Source: Helicobacter rappini
Lineage (GTDB): Bacteria; Campylobacterota; Campylobacteria; Campylobacterales; Helicobacteraceae
Direction: 5' to 3'
DNA length: 36,827 bases
NCBI RefSeq assembly: GCF_900198625.1
Contig: NZ_FZPK01000048.1
Location: 1 to 36,827 of the forward strand
Under the pieces are notes generated by a model that was not told the origin of the DNA, searched no databases, and saw only the letters and a list, made by a program, of their open reading frames with translations. Numbering within the stretch: the first letter of the stretch is position 1; every line of letters begins with the position of its first letter. Below, piece after piece: positions 7,784 to 16,113 of the stretch. The position numbers and the translations under genes are program-made.

Positions 7784-7805
7784 TTGCAAGGGTTAAACCT
7801 TGCAA
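7784..7805 (-). terminator. Possible terminator hairpin after ppa
   Basis: TTGCAAGG and CCTTGCAA form an 8-bp stem with a 6-nt loop, about 55 bp beyond the ppa stop on the minus strand. No clear U-run follows, so intrinsic termination would be weak. It is placed sensibly between ppa and the galE promoter. Confidence 0.4.
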
Positions 7806-7859
7806 ATAATATAACATTCAAAAAACAACTAAGAAATGTTTGCAAAAGTAAGATTGGAA

Positions 7860-8381
7860 TTAACCTTTATAATTCTTGATAGCTTGTTCTAAGAGTTCAG
7901 CGGCTTTATCTGCTTCTTGGAAGTCTTTTACTTTTACCCATTTATCAGGCTCAAGCATTTTATATGTCTCAAAGAAATTCTTGATTCTATCAAGTGTAAG
8001 TTTTGGCAAATCCTTATAGCTTTTTACATCGCTATATGTAGGATCGATTTTATCAAGGGCAACAGCAAGTAGCTTTTCATCCATGCCGCCTTCATCTTCC
8101 ATGATTAAAACACCTATTAATCGGCATTTAATGACAGAGCCAGCCTGCAGGGGATACTCATTTAACACCAAAATATCCATAGGATCATCATCATCTGCTA
8201 ATGTATTTGGCACAAATCCATAGTTTGCAGGGTAATACACCGCTGAACGCATGATTCTATCCACTACAACCGCACCAGAATCTTTATCTATCTCATACTT
8301 AATGTCTGAACCAAAAGGTATTTCAATAACCGCATTAATCTCATTTGGGACTTTACCATAACTGATTTTTGTAAGATCCAT
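7860..8381 (-). CDS. ppa: Inorganic pyrophosphatase
   Basis: Family I soluble pyrophosphatase of 173 residues, which hydrolyses PPi to two phosphates in the cytosol and pulls biosynthetic reactions forward. The diagnostic D-x-D-P-x-D signature is at residues 64-69 (DDDPMD), preceded by VYYPANYGFVPNT; KDFxEADKAAELLEQAI at the C-terminus is also typical. ATG at 8381 is preceded by AAGGAG. Transcribed alone: a TATAAT on the minus strand lies about 30 bp upstream and the next gene downstream has its own promoter region. Confidence 0.97.
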   Translation of the reverse strand: MDLTKISYGKVPNEINAVIEIPFGSDIKYEIDKDSGAVVVDRIMRSAVYYPANYGFVPNTLADDDDPMDILVLNEYPLQAGSVIKCRLIGVLIMEDEGGMDEKLLAVALDKIDPTYSDVKSYKDLPKLTLDRIKNFFETYKMLEPDKWVKVKDFQEADKAAELLEQAIKNYKG

Positions 8382-8410
8382 AATCTCTCCTTAAAATTAA
8401 ATTGGCTTGT

Positions 8411-8416
8411 ATTATA
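8411..8416 (-). promoter_or_regulatory. -10 box for ppa
   Basis: The plus-strand ATTATA is read as TATAAT on the minus strand, about 30 bp upstream of the ppa ATG, inside GTTATAATAC. The sequence before it is AT-rich, as usual for Helicobacter sigma-70 promoters that lack a clear -35. Confidence 0.6.
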
Positions 8417-8532
8417 ACACTGCATTATTAACTAATCCATTATTTAATTTTATTCTAAAATATATATCTCTTTATGTGTATTAAACTCGCATTTTATGGT
8501 AGAATCTAGCCTTTTATTCAAGAAAGGATACT

Positions 8533-9006
8533 ATGCGTTTTTATCTCTGTAATTTTTTTATACTCTTTTGTCTTGCTACTTTTATTGCATGTAATGATAC
8601 CAAAATAGATTCAAAAACTACCACTTTAGATGAAGAAATATGGCTATTTAACACACAATACATTAAGACTATAAATGAAACAAGTTGGGAAAAGCTATCT
8701 GTGAGTGCGTTGAATGACTTCACAGACTTTAAACTTGAATTTACCTATATATCCACAGGCAAACCGCAAACTTGTGGATTATATGCAAAAGGAATAGTTG
8801 CAAATGAAGCGGTTGGGAATAAAGAAAAAATACAGACAAAGATTCTCATGCGACCAAATCTTATACCAGATGCAGCTATTTGGATTATCCGCACAAATAA
8901 TACAAGAGGTGGCATAAAGGTTGAAATCAGTGATATTGCCGCTTTTATAGAATCTTGTGGCGATGCACATCAGTATGCAGTTGGCATGTATGATTCTATT
9001 CAGTAA
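8533..9006 (+). CDS. Putative lipoprotein, unknown function
   Basis: A 157-residue protein with a hydrophobic signal segment (residues 4-18) ending in FIAC. Cysteine 20 is a likely lipidation site, although F at -3 is not ideal. The mature part contains two further cysteines (in PQTCGLYAKG and IESCGDAHQY) that could form a disulfide, and a compact mixed alpha/beta-like composition. I do not recognise a family. ATG at 8533 follows AAGGAT, and a TAGAAT hexamer at 8500-8505 may be its -10 box. It is divergent from ppa and 59 bp upstream of glcD, with which it could be co-transcribed. Confidence 0.75.
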   Translation: MRFYLCNFFILFCLATFIACNDTKIDSKTTTLDEEIWLFNTQYIKTINETSWEKLSVSALNDFTDFKLEFTYISTGKPQTCGLYAKGIVANEAVGNKEKIQTKILMRPNLIPDAAIWIIRTNNTRGGIKVEISDIAAFIESCGDAHQYAVGMYDSIQ

Positions 9007-9065
9007 GAAAGCTTAAAATATAAATTTTTAGACTACAATATGATAAAACTTTAAAAAGGAAAATC

Positions 9066-10445
9066 ATGGCATTAGACACTACACATATGGATTATTTCAA
9101 ACAACTATTAGGTGAAGAAAACGCAAAAATAGATTCCTTGCATAAACTTGCATACAGCTATGATGCTACTCGTGAATCTAGAGAACCAGATATGGTGCTT
9201 TTCCCAAGAGATGAAAAGGATATTAGCGATATTTTAAAGTATTGCAATACTCATCTCATTCCCATTGTGCCAAGGGGGGCTGGTAGCGGTTTTACAGGTG
9301 GGAGCATCGCAGCAGATGGTGGCATTGTATTAGCCCTAGAAAAGCATATGAATAAGATTCTAGAACTTGATACAAAAAATCTTATAGTGAGAGTGCAGCC
9401 CGGAGTGATTAATAAAGATTTACAAAACTTTGTAGAATCCCATGGACTTTTCTATCCACCAGACCCCGCAAGTGAGAATCAAAGCACAATAGGTGGCAAT
9501 GTCAGTGAAAATGCAGGTGGTATGCGTGCTGCAAAGTATGGAATCACAAAAGACTATGTTATGGCTATCCGTGCGGTGCTACCAAATGGCAATATTATCC
9601 GTGCGGGTAAAAAGACGATTAAAGATGTGGCAGGTTATAATGTCGCAGGGATACTTATCGCAAGTGAGGGGACACTCGCAGTCATTAGCGAAATCACACT
9701 AAAACTCATCGCAAAGCCAAAGATTACGCGTTCAGCAATGGGCATTTTTGACACAATAGAAAATGCGATGAATGCAGTGTATAAGACAATGGCAAGTGGA
9801 GTTACACCAGTAGCTATGGAGTTTTTAGACAATCTTACAATCCGTGCAGTTGAGAGTAAATTTAACAAAGGCTTACCTATTGAAGCGGGGGCTATCCTTA
9901 TCACAGAAGTAGATGGTAACTTAGAAGAAGAGATACAATATCAATTAAAACTTATAGAATCTAGATTTAAAGAAAATGGTTGCGTTGAGTTTAAGGTAGC
10001 AAAAGATTCTAAAGAAGGGCAGGATTTATGGTTTGCAAGGAAGAATGCAAGTCAAAGTATTAGCATTTATGGTAAGAAAAAACTAAATGAAGACATCACC
10101 GTCCCTCGTGCAAAACTGCCAGAATTACTAGAAAAAATAGGTGAAGTAAGTAAGCGTTATGGCTTTAAGATTCCATGTTTTGGACATACAGGTGATGGTA
10201 ATGTGCATACAAATGTCATGGTTGAAGACTTAAAAGATTTAGATAAAGGGCATGAAGCTATCACAGAGATTTTTAAAATCGCAGTTATGCTAGAGGGGAC
10301 TTTAAGCGGAGAGCATGGCATTGGACTTGCTAAAGCACCATTTATGAATCTTGCCTTTAATGAAGATGAAATGAATTTGTTTAGAAGCATTAAGAGCGCA
10401 TTTGACCCAAATAATATATTAAATCCAAATAAAATGGGATTGTAA
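9066..10445 (+). CDS. glcD: FAD-linked oxidase, GlcD/D-lactate dehydrogenase type
   Basis: A 459-residue flavoprotein of the VAO/PCMH superfamily. The N-terminal FAD-binding half carries VPRGAGSGFTGG (68-79) and PPDPASENQSTIGGNVSENAGG; the C-terminal oxidase half carries CFGHTGDGNVH and LSGEHGIGLAK, the GlcD-type substrate and flavin signatures. It oxidises a 2-hydroxy acid (glycolate or D-lactate) and passes electrons to a partner Fe-S subunit or to quinone at the membrane. No GlcE/GlcF partner is visible nearby. It resembles the H. pylori protein annotated GlcD. ATG at 9066 follows AAAGGA. The choice between glycolate and D-lactate cannot be made from sequence alone. Confidence 0.9.
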   Translation: MALDTTHMDYFKQLLGEENAKIDSLHKLAYSYDATRESREPDMVLFPRDEKDISDILKYCNTHLIPIVPRGAGSGFTGGSIAADGGIVLALEKHMNKILELDTKNLIVRVQPGVINKDLQNFVESHGLFYPPDPASENQSTIGGNVSENAGGMRAAKYGITKDYVMAIRAVLPNGNIIRAGKKTIKDVAGYNVAGILIASEGTLAVISEITLKLIAKPKITRSAMGIFDTIENAMNAVYKTMASGVTPVAMEFLDNLTIRAVESKFNKGLPIEAGAILITEVDGNLEEEIQYQLKLIESRFKENGCVEFKVAKDSKEGQDLWFARKNASQSISIYGKKKLNEDITVPRAKLPELLEKIGEVSKRYGFKIPCFGHTGDGNVHTNVMVEDLKDLDKGHEAITEIFKIAVMLEGTLSGEHGIGLAKAPFMNLAFNEDEMNLFRSIKSAFDPNNILNPNKMGL

Positions 10446-10611
10446 GATTCTAAAATATCACATAAAATAAAGAATCCATGCAGGCAATTACCATTTTCTT
10501 AGAAAAGGTTTAAGTCTCCCACTAAAACAAGTCGCATAAACCGAAGAAAGCAATGCTTACAACATAATTATCATAAGTTATGATTAACACATAACTTAGA
10601 TTCCATGCATT

Positions 10612-11439
10612 TTACAACTTCTTCTCTGCTATCACATCAAGTTCTTTTAATATCGGTATGAGTGCTTTTAGCTTACCAAGCTCAATCATATTTGGACCAT
10701 CGCTTAGGGCTTCTTGTGGGTTAAAGTGTGTTTCCATAAAGTAGCCATCAACGCCAACGCTACTTGCAGCACGAGCAAGATAAGGCACATAGCTACTATC
10801 ACCGCCACTTTTACCACCAAGTCCGCCGGGCATTTGCACACTATGTGTCGCATCAAAGATAACTGGGGCAAATTGACGCATAATTACAAGCGATCGCATA
10901 TCTACCACAAGATTCCCATAGCCAAAGGTGCTGCCCCTTTCTGTAAGCCATATTTTATGCTTACTGCTTAAGTTATAAGAATCCTGCATAAAGCTAGAAT
11001 CACTGATATTAGAATCTCTAGTCTTTAATGCCTTAAGCACGCTATAACGCATATCGCTAGGATTCATAAACTGCCCTTTTTTGATATTGATAATCGCCTT
11101 AGTCTTTGCCACCGCGACAATCAAATCTGTCTGCCTACATAAAAATGCTGGAATCTGGATAATATCTGCCACTTCAGCGATAGGCTCTGCCTGCATGCTT
11201 TCATGTATATCTGTGATGATTTTATAGCCAAAATCCTTTTTTACCTTCTCTAGCAATAATAAGCCCTTTTCAAGCCCCGGACCTCTAAAGCCATCAAGGC
11301 TAGTGCGATTTGCCTTATCAAAACTTGCCTTAAAGTAAAAGTCAATCTCTGTGTCATTGTGTGCGAACTCAAGCTCTTTTGCGATGCGATAAATATTTGC
11401 TTCATTTTCTATAACGCATGGACCACTCAGTAATATCAT
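10612..11439 (-). CDS. kdsA: 3-deoxy-8-phosphooctulonate (KDO-8-P) synthase
   Basis: Cytosolic enzyme that joins phosphoenolpyruvate and arabinose 5-phosphate to give KDO-8-P for lipopolysaccharide. The protein of 275 residues starts [13 protein letters not shown] and contains [67 protein letters not shown] and [16 protein letters not shown], all typical of KdsA. The frame continues upstream to 11571, but that would add 44 unrelated residues overlapping the preceding gene. ATG at 11439 has AGGGAG ahead and gives the normal length. It lies 70 bp after the ATPase gene. Confidence 0.96.
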   Translation of the reverse strand: MILLSGPCVIENEANIYRIAKELEFAHNDTEIDFYFKASFDKANRTSLDGFRGPGLEKGLLLLEKVKKDFGYKIITDIHESMQAEPIAEVADIIQIPAFLCRQTDLIVAVAKTKAIINIKKGQFMNPSDMRYSVLKALKTRDSNISDSSFMQDSYNLSSKHKIWLTERGSTFGYGNLVVDMRSLVIMRQFAPVIFDATHSVQMPGGLGGKSGGDSSYVPYLARAASSVGVDGYFMETHFNPQEALSDGPNMIELGKLKALIPILKELDVIAEKKL

Positions 11440-11509
11440 AATATGCTCCCTATAATATAAATTTTCAAGGCTATTATACAAAAAGTTAAACCCAATCTTA
11501 TTTACAATG

Positions 11510-12568
11510 CTAAACAAGACGCAAAAGCGGTGAGAGACTCGCAAAATCAAGTGCGATTGCTTTACTATCAAAGCTATGATTGCTACTCATTGTAATGATA
11601 TATATCATATGACTGCTGTATTCTCTCTCCCTCTTTCGTATAAGCTGTATTTTTTTTGCGATAGATTCTATACTTGCAAATGGCATACATAAAAAGATCA
11701 TATTTTGCGTTGTATCTATAAAATCACAATGATGACTATATTGCAGCTTAAAGCCCATTGACACCAACTCTAAAAATACCATATTTTCATACACTCGCAC
11801 AAAATGTTTAGAATCTGCAAATTCACTTAGCGTAAAATCATAGAAATAAAGCTTATATTTCTTATTCGTATTTTGCGTATCAATATGCTTGCAAATATGC
11901 ACGATATGATTTGTTTGCAAACTTTGCATTAAAGGATAGATTCTGTCCTTTGAGATTTTTATATGCTGCTTTAAATGCGTATAGATTCCATAGGTGCTTG
12001 TCTTTAAGGATTGCAAGGCTAACATATAGCTTAACGCTCTGGCTTCATCTTTTAAGCCAAACTGCATTGAACGCCATTTATATTCTCTCTTTTTATAATC
12101 TGGGAGTGAAAGCATTTCTATACTATTGCCATCTTTAATGAAGTTTGATAGTAAAACATCAATATTTAGATTCTTAGAATCCATACTTAGATATTCTTCA
12201 AAGCTTAATGGTAACAAAGGCAATGGGCTAAAATCACTAGGACATGCCTGTATATCACCTATGTAGATACAAGGACAAGATACAGCTATATCATCACAAT
12301 ATTTTATTGAATCTAGAGTGATATTATCAACAATGAGTAACTCTAGCTTTTCACTCATGCCATATAAAGCCTTTTTTGTATTTGCTATAAGAGTTTGTGA
12401 AAATAATGTAGCTAAATCCATGTAGAAAACATGCTGAAACTTTTGTGCATACCACAAAGCAAATGTAGTTTTACCGCTTTGTGGTGGTCCATATATAAAG
12501 GTTTTATCACTCTTTATATTCACACTGCGTGGAAAAAAATGCTTTAGCTTTGGAATCTCAATAGACAT
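11510..12568 (-). CDS. P-loop ATPase of the AAA_14/DUF4143-like type
   Basis: A 352-residue protein with Walker [10 protein letters not shown] at residues 27-35 and a Walker B-like LELLIVDN at about 76-83. [12 protein letters not shown] is the hallmark loop of the AAA_14/DUF4143 group. The middle part ([35 protein letters not shown]) looks like a winged helix, and the C-terminal third resembles a nuclease-like fold without obvious catalytic residues. Members have no settled function. It starts 19 bp after the TSUP permease gene and precedes kdsA, so it is probably in that operon. Its weak ribosome site (GAGTGAAG) suggests low expression. Confidence 0.7.
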   Translation of the reverse strand: MSIEIPKLKHFFPRSVNIKSDKTFIYGPPQSGKTTFALWYAQKFQHVFYMDLATLFSQTLIANTKKALYGMSEKLELLIVDNITLDSIKYCDDIAVSCPCIYIGDIQACPSDFSPLPLLPLSFEEYLSMDSKNLNIDVLLSNFIKDGNSIEMLSLPDYKKREYKWRSMQFGLKDEARALSYMLALQSLKTSTYGIYTHLKQHIKISKDRIYPLMQSLQTNHIVHICKHIDTQNTNKKYKLYFYDFTLSEFADSKHFVRVYENMVFLELVSMGFKLQYSHHCDFIDTTQNMIFLCMPFASIESIAKKIQLIRKREREYSSHMIYIITMSSNHSFDSKAIALDFASLSPLLRLV

Positions 12569-12587
12569 ACTTCACTCACACAAGATT

Positions 12588-13349
12588 CTAAAAATACTCA
12601 TCATAAAGCAACTTTACACACACAATAAGTGATACACCAACAACAAGGGGTTTGACTATCTTTATACCATAGCGAAGTGCAAGTCTAGACCCAAGATTTG
12701 CACCGATAAACTGCCCAGCACCCATAAGAAAGCCAAGCACCCATAGAATCTGTCCGCCTATGGCAAATACAAGCATAGAGGCAAGGTTTGAAGTGAAATT
12801 AAAAAGCTTTGCATGAGCTAATGCGTTTTTCAGTCCATATCCACCCAGCATGATTAAAGCAAGCATTAAAAATGAGCCAGTCCCCGGACCAAAAAAGCCA
12901 TCATAAAAGCCAATCGCCCCAAGCACAAAATAAAGCAAAGCATGAGTGTAGCGGACATGACTTTGTTCTTCTGTAATCTTTGGAGAAAACAGAAAATAGA
13001 GCGCAAAGACAATCAGCAAAAAGGGGATACATTTCGCTAAAAATTGTGCTTCTAAAAACTGCACGAGCAGCGTCCCACCAGCCGCACATAAAAATACGCA
13101 AATAACAGGGATAATATTATCTTTAAGAACTATGTGTCCTTTTTTATAAAAGTGCATAGTCGCTGAAAAGCTACCAAAACAGCTTTGCAGTTTATTCACC
13201 CCTAAGGCTTGATGCGGTGGAATCCCAGCAAGAAATAATGCAGGGATTGTAATCATACCGCCACCCCCTGCAATAGAATCTATAAATCCAGCACAAAAAG
13301 CCGCACAAAATAAAATCGCATAAATATCTAAGCCTAAATCCCCTAACAT
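12588..13349 (-). CDS. TSUP family (TauE/SafE) anion permease
   Basis: An inner-membrane protein of 253 residues with seven or eight hydrophobic helices. GFIDSIAGGGGMITIPAL near the N-terminus and GFYDGFFGPGTGSF in the middle are the two repeated signature motifs of TSUP exporters, which move sulfite, sulfonates or other small organosulfur anions. The substrate is unknown. The frame is open upstream to 13412, but ATG at 13349 follows AAGGA and gives the normal N-terminus (MLGDLGLDIYAILFCAAF). It is the first gene of a short minus-strand run with the ATPase and kdsA. Confidence 0.92.
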   Translation of the reverse strand: MLGDLGLDIYAILFCAAFCAGFIDSIAGGGGMITIPALFLAGIPPHQALGVNKLQSCFGSFSATMHFYKKGHIVLKDNIIPVICVFLCAAGGTLLVQFLEAQFLAKCIPFLLIVFALYFLFSPKITEEQSHVRYTHALLYFVLGAIGFYDGFFGPGTGSFLMLALIMLGGYGLKNALAHAKLFNFTSNLASMLVFAIGGQILWVLGFLMGAGQFIGANLGSRLALRYGIKIVKPLVVGVSLIVCVKLLYDEYF

Positions 13350-13419
13350 GTTATTCCTTATCGTTCTTTTATGAATTAATTGTATCACAACACATAGGAT
13401 AAAACAAGTCATGTAGATC

Positions 13420-14025
13420 TTAAGTTGTAGCTATCTTGCAAGTGCCTAATAGTCTTATGCTTCCCGGTATATGCCCTTTATCAAAAACAAAAGCTTTGCA
13501 TTCCTTATCATCTTTTGGAATCTCTGCTTTTACTATCAAGTATTTTATAATCAAAATGATTATTTTGAAATATTTTATCTCTAGATTCATTTTTATCTTG
13601 ATTTTGATTTTTTGTCAACCGTTTGGTTTATACTGGAAACTGGAAATATGAGGTCAAGTTTCAAAAAATCTTCAGCGTATAATAAAAATTCTCAATGGGT
13701 TTCGTGTAATATTTTCTACAATGTTGCACTTCATTGTAGGCTTTTACTCATATTTCATTACTATTCTTTTATATTTTATCATGTCGTCGTTAAGTAGTTT
13801 TGTGAGTACTTCTTGAGGTGTTAGCTCTATAACATTTTCTGTTTCTTTAATAAAACTCTCATAGCCATCATGCAATATGTTTTTTTAAAAAACTGATTTG
13901 CTCTCCCGATAATTTTATTTATTCTACTTTTAATCCAATAAATACATGAGAAGATATTCCATTTTCTCCATTTCATCTCTCTACAATAAGATAAGATAAT
14001 CAGTTCCAATATCCTTACTAGCACT
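13420..14025 (-). pseudogene. Decayed gene of unknown family
   Basis: No frame is open throughout, but the minus strand is protein-like in pieces that join by single-base shifts. They include ESFIKETENVIELTPQEV followed by LLNDDMIKYKRIVMKYE, then AYNEVQHCRKYYTKPIENF, IFPVSSINQTVDKK, SRDKIFQNNHFDYKILDSK, and finally IPKDDKECKAFVFDKGHI ending in a TAA at 13420. At least four frame changes or stops are needed. I cannot name the family. It lies between the TSUP permease and another decayed gene on the same strand. Confidence 0.6.
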
Positions 14026-14117
14026 GTTATATTATGAGAACATTGGAATTTTATCGTCTCCTAAGCTTGTTGAGTGAAACATTGGTGCTAGATTGCAAAT
14101 AATTGAAAGCTTTTATT

Positions 14118-15155
14118 TTAGAGTCTGCGTTTTCTTGCTTTTGCCTTTCTTTTTGTGTTTCTCTCCACCATATTTTTAGATTCTTTATTTTTACATTCTA
14201 ATGTGACATTAAGACTAGATTCTAAAAGAGAATGATTTAGTATTATAGGGGTAGAGTTTGCTAAGAAGATTTTCATGGTTTGCGTACCAGTGGGTTCCAT
14301 GTTTAGAACTAAATAAGAGATGGACTTGGATTCTATAAACTCATCTTTAGAATCTAGTTCGCCAAAGGATAAAGGATTATTGCGAGGATGTGGTTGAGCC
14401 TAATAGAAGTTGAGAGTCTAAAAATATAGCAATATTATAATCTTGCAAACTTTGTTTATCCTGATCGGTAAGTGCGCATCCTCTAACAATAGTAGCACAA
14501 TTAAGCACATTGTTATTGTCAGTGAAAATATTTTACATTTTAAAGAGCTATAAAGTCTTACAAAGATTTTTTTAGCACAATAATTAAAGGATTGGGTGAA
14601 AAAGCAACTCTTTGCTTAATTCCAAATGGGCTTTTGTAATCATTCGTGATATCAAATCCTTATGCAGTGCGATGGCTTGTAGTATTTGTGAAACAAGATT
14701 ATTGTGGCTTTATAATGAAAGAGTTCCATTCTATTGCATTCGTTAAGCAATTCTTGATTACTTTCTAATTTATCAAAGAATGCTTTATCTAGATTTTTAC
14801 ATAGAGCTTTGCATCTTGTAATTGCACATTGAGTCTATCAATACATATAATTCTTGTATGTTTTTACTATATTTAATCCTTACTATATATCTTATCTCAC
14901 TTAAGAGATACACAAGTAAAAAAACTTTGGTGGTTTGTATTTTATCTTAATATATCACCATCAAATTGGGTTAAGTTAATAGGTATTACAATATTATCCC
15001 TACATACAATGTTTAAGACTTCATGGGCATTTAGAGCATAGCTAAATCCTACCCTTTCCCATATTTTTTCAAGTAACTGGGCTTAAGCTTCCATTTTTTT
15101 GTAAATCTGTTTTTGACAATTTGTCATAAAGTTCTTCCATGTCTGTATTTTTCAT
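14118..15155 (-). pseudogene. Decayed gene of unknown family, start and end still visible
   Basis: An ATG at 15155 with GAGG ahead opens MKNTDMEELYDKLSKTDLQK, then the frame breaks. Protein-like pieces follow in order: LLEKIWERVGFSYALNAHEV and NIVIPINLTQFDGDILR; DRLNVQLQDAKLYVK; AFFDKLESNQELLNECNR; ILQAIALHKDL; FGIKQRVAFSPNPLIIVLKK; NCATIVRGCALTDQDKQ; and lastly KSISYLVLNMEPTGTQTMK to a basic tail ending at TAA 14118. The original product would be about 340 residues, helical in the middle. I count at least five lesions. The family was not recognised. Confidence 0.65.
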
Positions 15156-15187
15156 ACAATCCTCATAAAACTTTTAGCTTTGCGGTG

Positions 15188-15370
15188 CTAAATTCTGCCC
15201 CCACAAGGCTTATTAGTGTCACCCATGTCGCAACCTTCAATCCCAAAAGATATATCTGCATTAGATTGCTTATTTTTAAAAAATGCTGCATATATTTTTG
15301 CTTGATTAATGGGATAATCATTAAAAAGACAGCAAATATAATCCCCATCACTCTTACAATAACAAATCAT
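15188..15370 (-). CDS. Small cysteine-containing ORF, possibly a remnant
   Basis: Sixty residues starting MICYCKSDGDYICCLFNDY and ending DMGDTNKPCGGRI. ATG at 15370 is preceded by AGGAA at good spacing. Six cysteines and a soluble composition make it distinct from its surroundings. It ends 33 bp before the start of the decayed gene at 15155-14118 on the same strand, so it may be the intact survivor of that unit or a fragment cut off by a stop. No family recognised. Confidence 0.4.
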   Translation of the reverse strand: MICYCKSDGDYICCLFNDYPINQAKIYAAFFKNKQSNADISFGIEGCDMGDTNKPCGGRI

Positions 15371-15400
15371 AATGTTCCTAAAAATATGTAAAACAAGCAT

Positions 15401-15442
15401 GTATTCTAGCAAAAAAAAATCATCATTTTTTTGCTAGAATAC
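15401..15442. repeat. Perfect 17-bp inverted repeat in a divergent intergenic region
   Basis: The left arm 15401-15417 (GTATTCTAGC followed by seven A) and the right arm 15426-15442 (seven T followed by GCTAGAATAC) are perfectly complementary, with an 8-base loop. It sits between the start of the small minus-strand ORF (15370) and the plus-strand S4 gene (15541). It lies upstream of both, so a terminator role is unlikely. It could be an operator, a cruciform, or a miniature inverted-repeat remnant. Confidence 0.6.
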
Positions 15443-15463
15443 AGAAAAATATCATTAATTGTC

Positions 15464-15469
15464 TATAAT
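15464..15469 (+). promoter_or_regulatory. Possible -10 box for the S4 gene
   Basis: TATAAT in a GTCTATAATG context, about 70 bp upstream of the S4-protein ATG and 22 bp after the 17-bp inverted repeat. The long leader this would give is unusual but possible. Confidence 0.4.
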
Positions 15470-15540
15470 GTTCAGCTTTTAGATGAAAACATTAAGCATT
15501 TGAGATTGTAGATTCTTTAATAGATAAACATAGGAAAAAT

Positions 15541-15792
15541 ATGCGATTAGATAAATTCTTAAATGCAGTCAATCTCACAAAACGAAGAGCAATAGCCCAA
15601 GATATGTGTGCTAATGGTGTTGTGCTTGTAAATGGTGTAGTATCAAAAAGCTCAAAAGAAGTCAAAGTAAATGACATTATTACCTTAAAGTTTTTGGAAT
15701 CAACACATCAATATAAAGTCTTGCAAATCCCAACATTAAAAACTATACCCAAGAGTATGAAACATGAGTATGTTTTGGAGTTAGATTCTTAG
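15541..15792 (+). CDS. S4-domain RNA-binding protein (RqcP/HslR-like)
   Basis: A protein of 83 residues made almost entirely of one S4 domain: MRLDKFLNAVNLTKRRAIAQ, then ANGVVLVNG..SKSSKEVKVNDIITLKF, the standard RNA-binding fold. Stand-alone S4 proteins of this size bind the 50S subunit and help with stalled or split ribosomes (the RqcP/YabO and Hsp15 group). The Campylobacterota members are poorly studied. ATG is preceded by ATAGGAAAAAT, giving a plausible ribosome site. Its neighbours are decayed DNA upstream and a small uncertain ORF downstream on the other strand. Confidence 0.85.
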   Translation: MRLDKFLNAVNLTKRRAIAQDMCANGVVLVNGVVSKSSKEVKVNDIITLKFLESTHQYKVLQIPTLKTIPKSMKHEYVLELDS

Positions 15793-15894
15793 AGAGATTG
15801 TTTTAAAGATTAAGTGAGATTTAAGATGAAACAGCAATTCTATTTTAAGTATTAATGCAGCAATTCTTTACTTGCGAATGTATGAAGTTGATTT

Positions 15895-16113
15895 TTACAA
15901 CTTGTTTATTTCGGTATTGTTCTGCTTTATATAAATAAAATCATTTCCTGCATACAAATACTTAGATTCCAATATTCTCAAGCTTTTTTCATGCCACAAC
16001 ATACCACTTGATAACATACCTATATTAACTTCTATGAAAATATTCGTTGCAGCCTTAATTCTTATGGATTTATGCTTATCTTGCATAAAACTTTGGAATC
16101 CTACACAACACAA
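15895..16113 (-). CDS. Small ORF following pepA, uncertain
   Basis: Up to 72 codons, opening with TTG at 16113 directly after the pepA TAG, or with ATG at 16086 (63 residues, MQDKHKSIRIKAAT...). Neither start has a well-spaced ribosome site. The peptide has a beta-rich, protein-like composition (IFIEVNIGMLSSGMLWHEK, YAGNDFIYIKQ) without low complexity, so it may be real or a fragment of a lost gene. Translational coupling to pepA would be possible. No family recognised. The remainder of 15793-16113 is featureless. Confidence 0.3.
   Translation of the reverse strand: MCCVGFQSFMQDKHKSIRIKAATNIFIEVNIGMLSSGMLWHEKSLRILESKYLYAGNDFIYIKQNNTEINKL

Noticed and set aside
11440-11571. N-terminal extension of kdsA to 11571
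   Set aside because: It would overlap the ATPase gene and add 44 residues absent from KdsA proteins; the ribosome site favours 11439.
13436-13797. Short plus-strand open frames downstream of the decayed genes
   Set aside because: They are antisense to clearer protein-like pieces on the minus strand and have low-complexity I/F-rich translations.
15401-15442. Reading the 17-bp palindrome as an intrinsic terminator
   Set aside because: Genes on both sides start rather than end here; only decayed sequence could have read into it.
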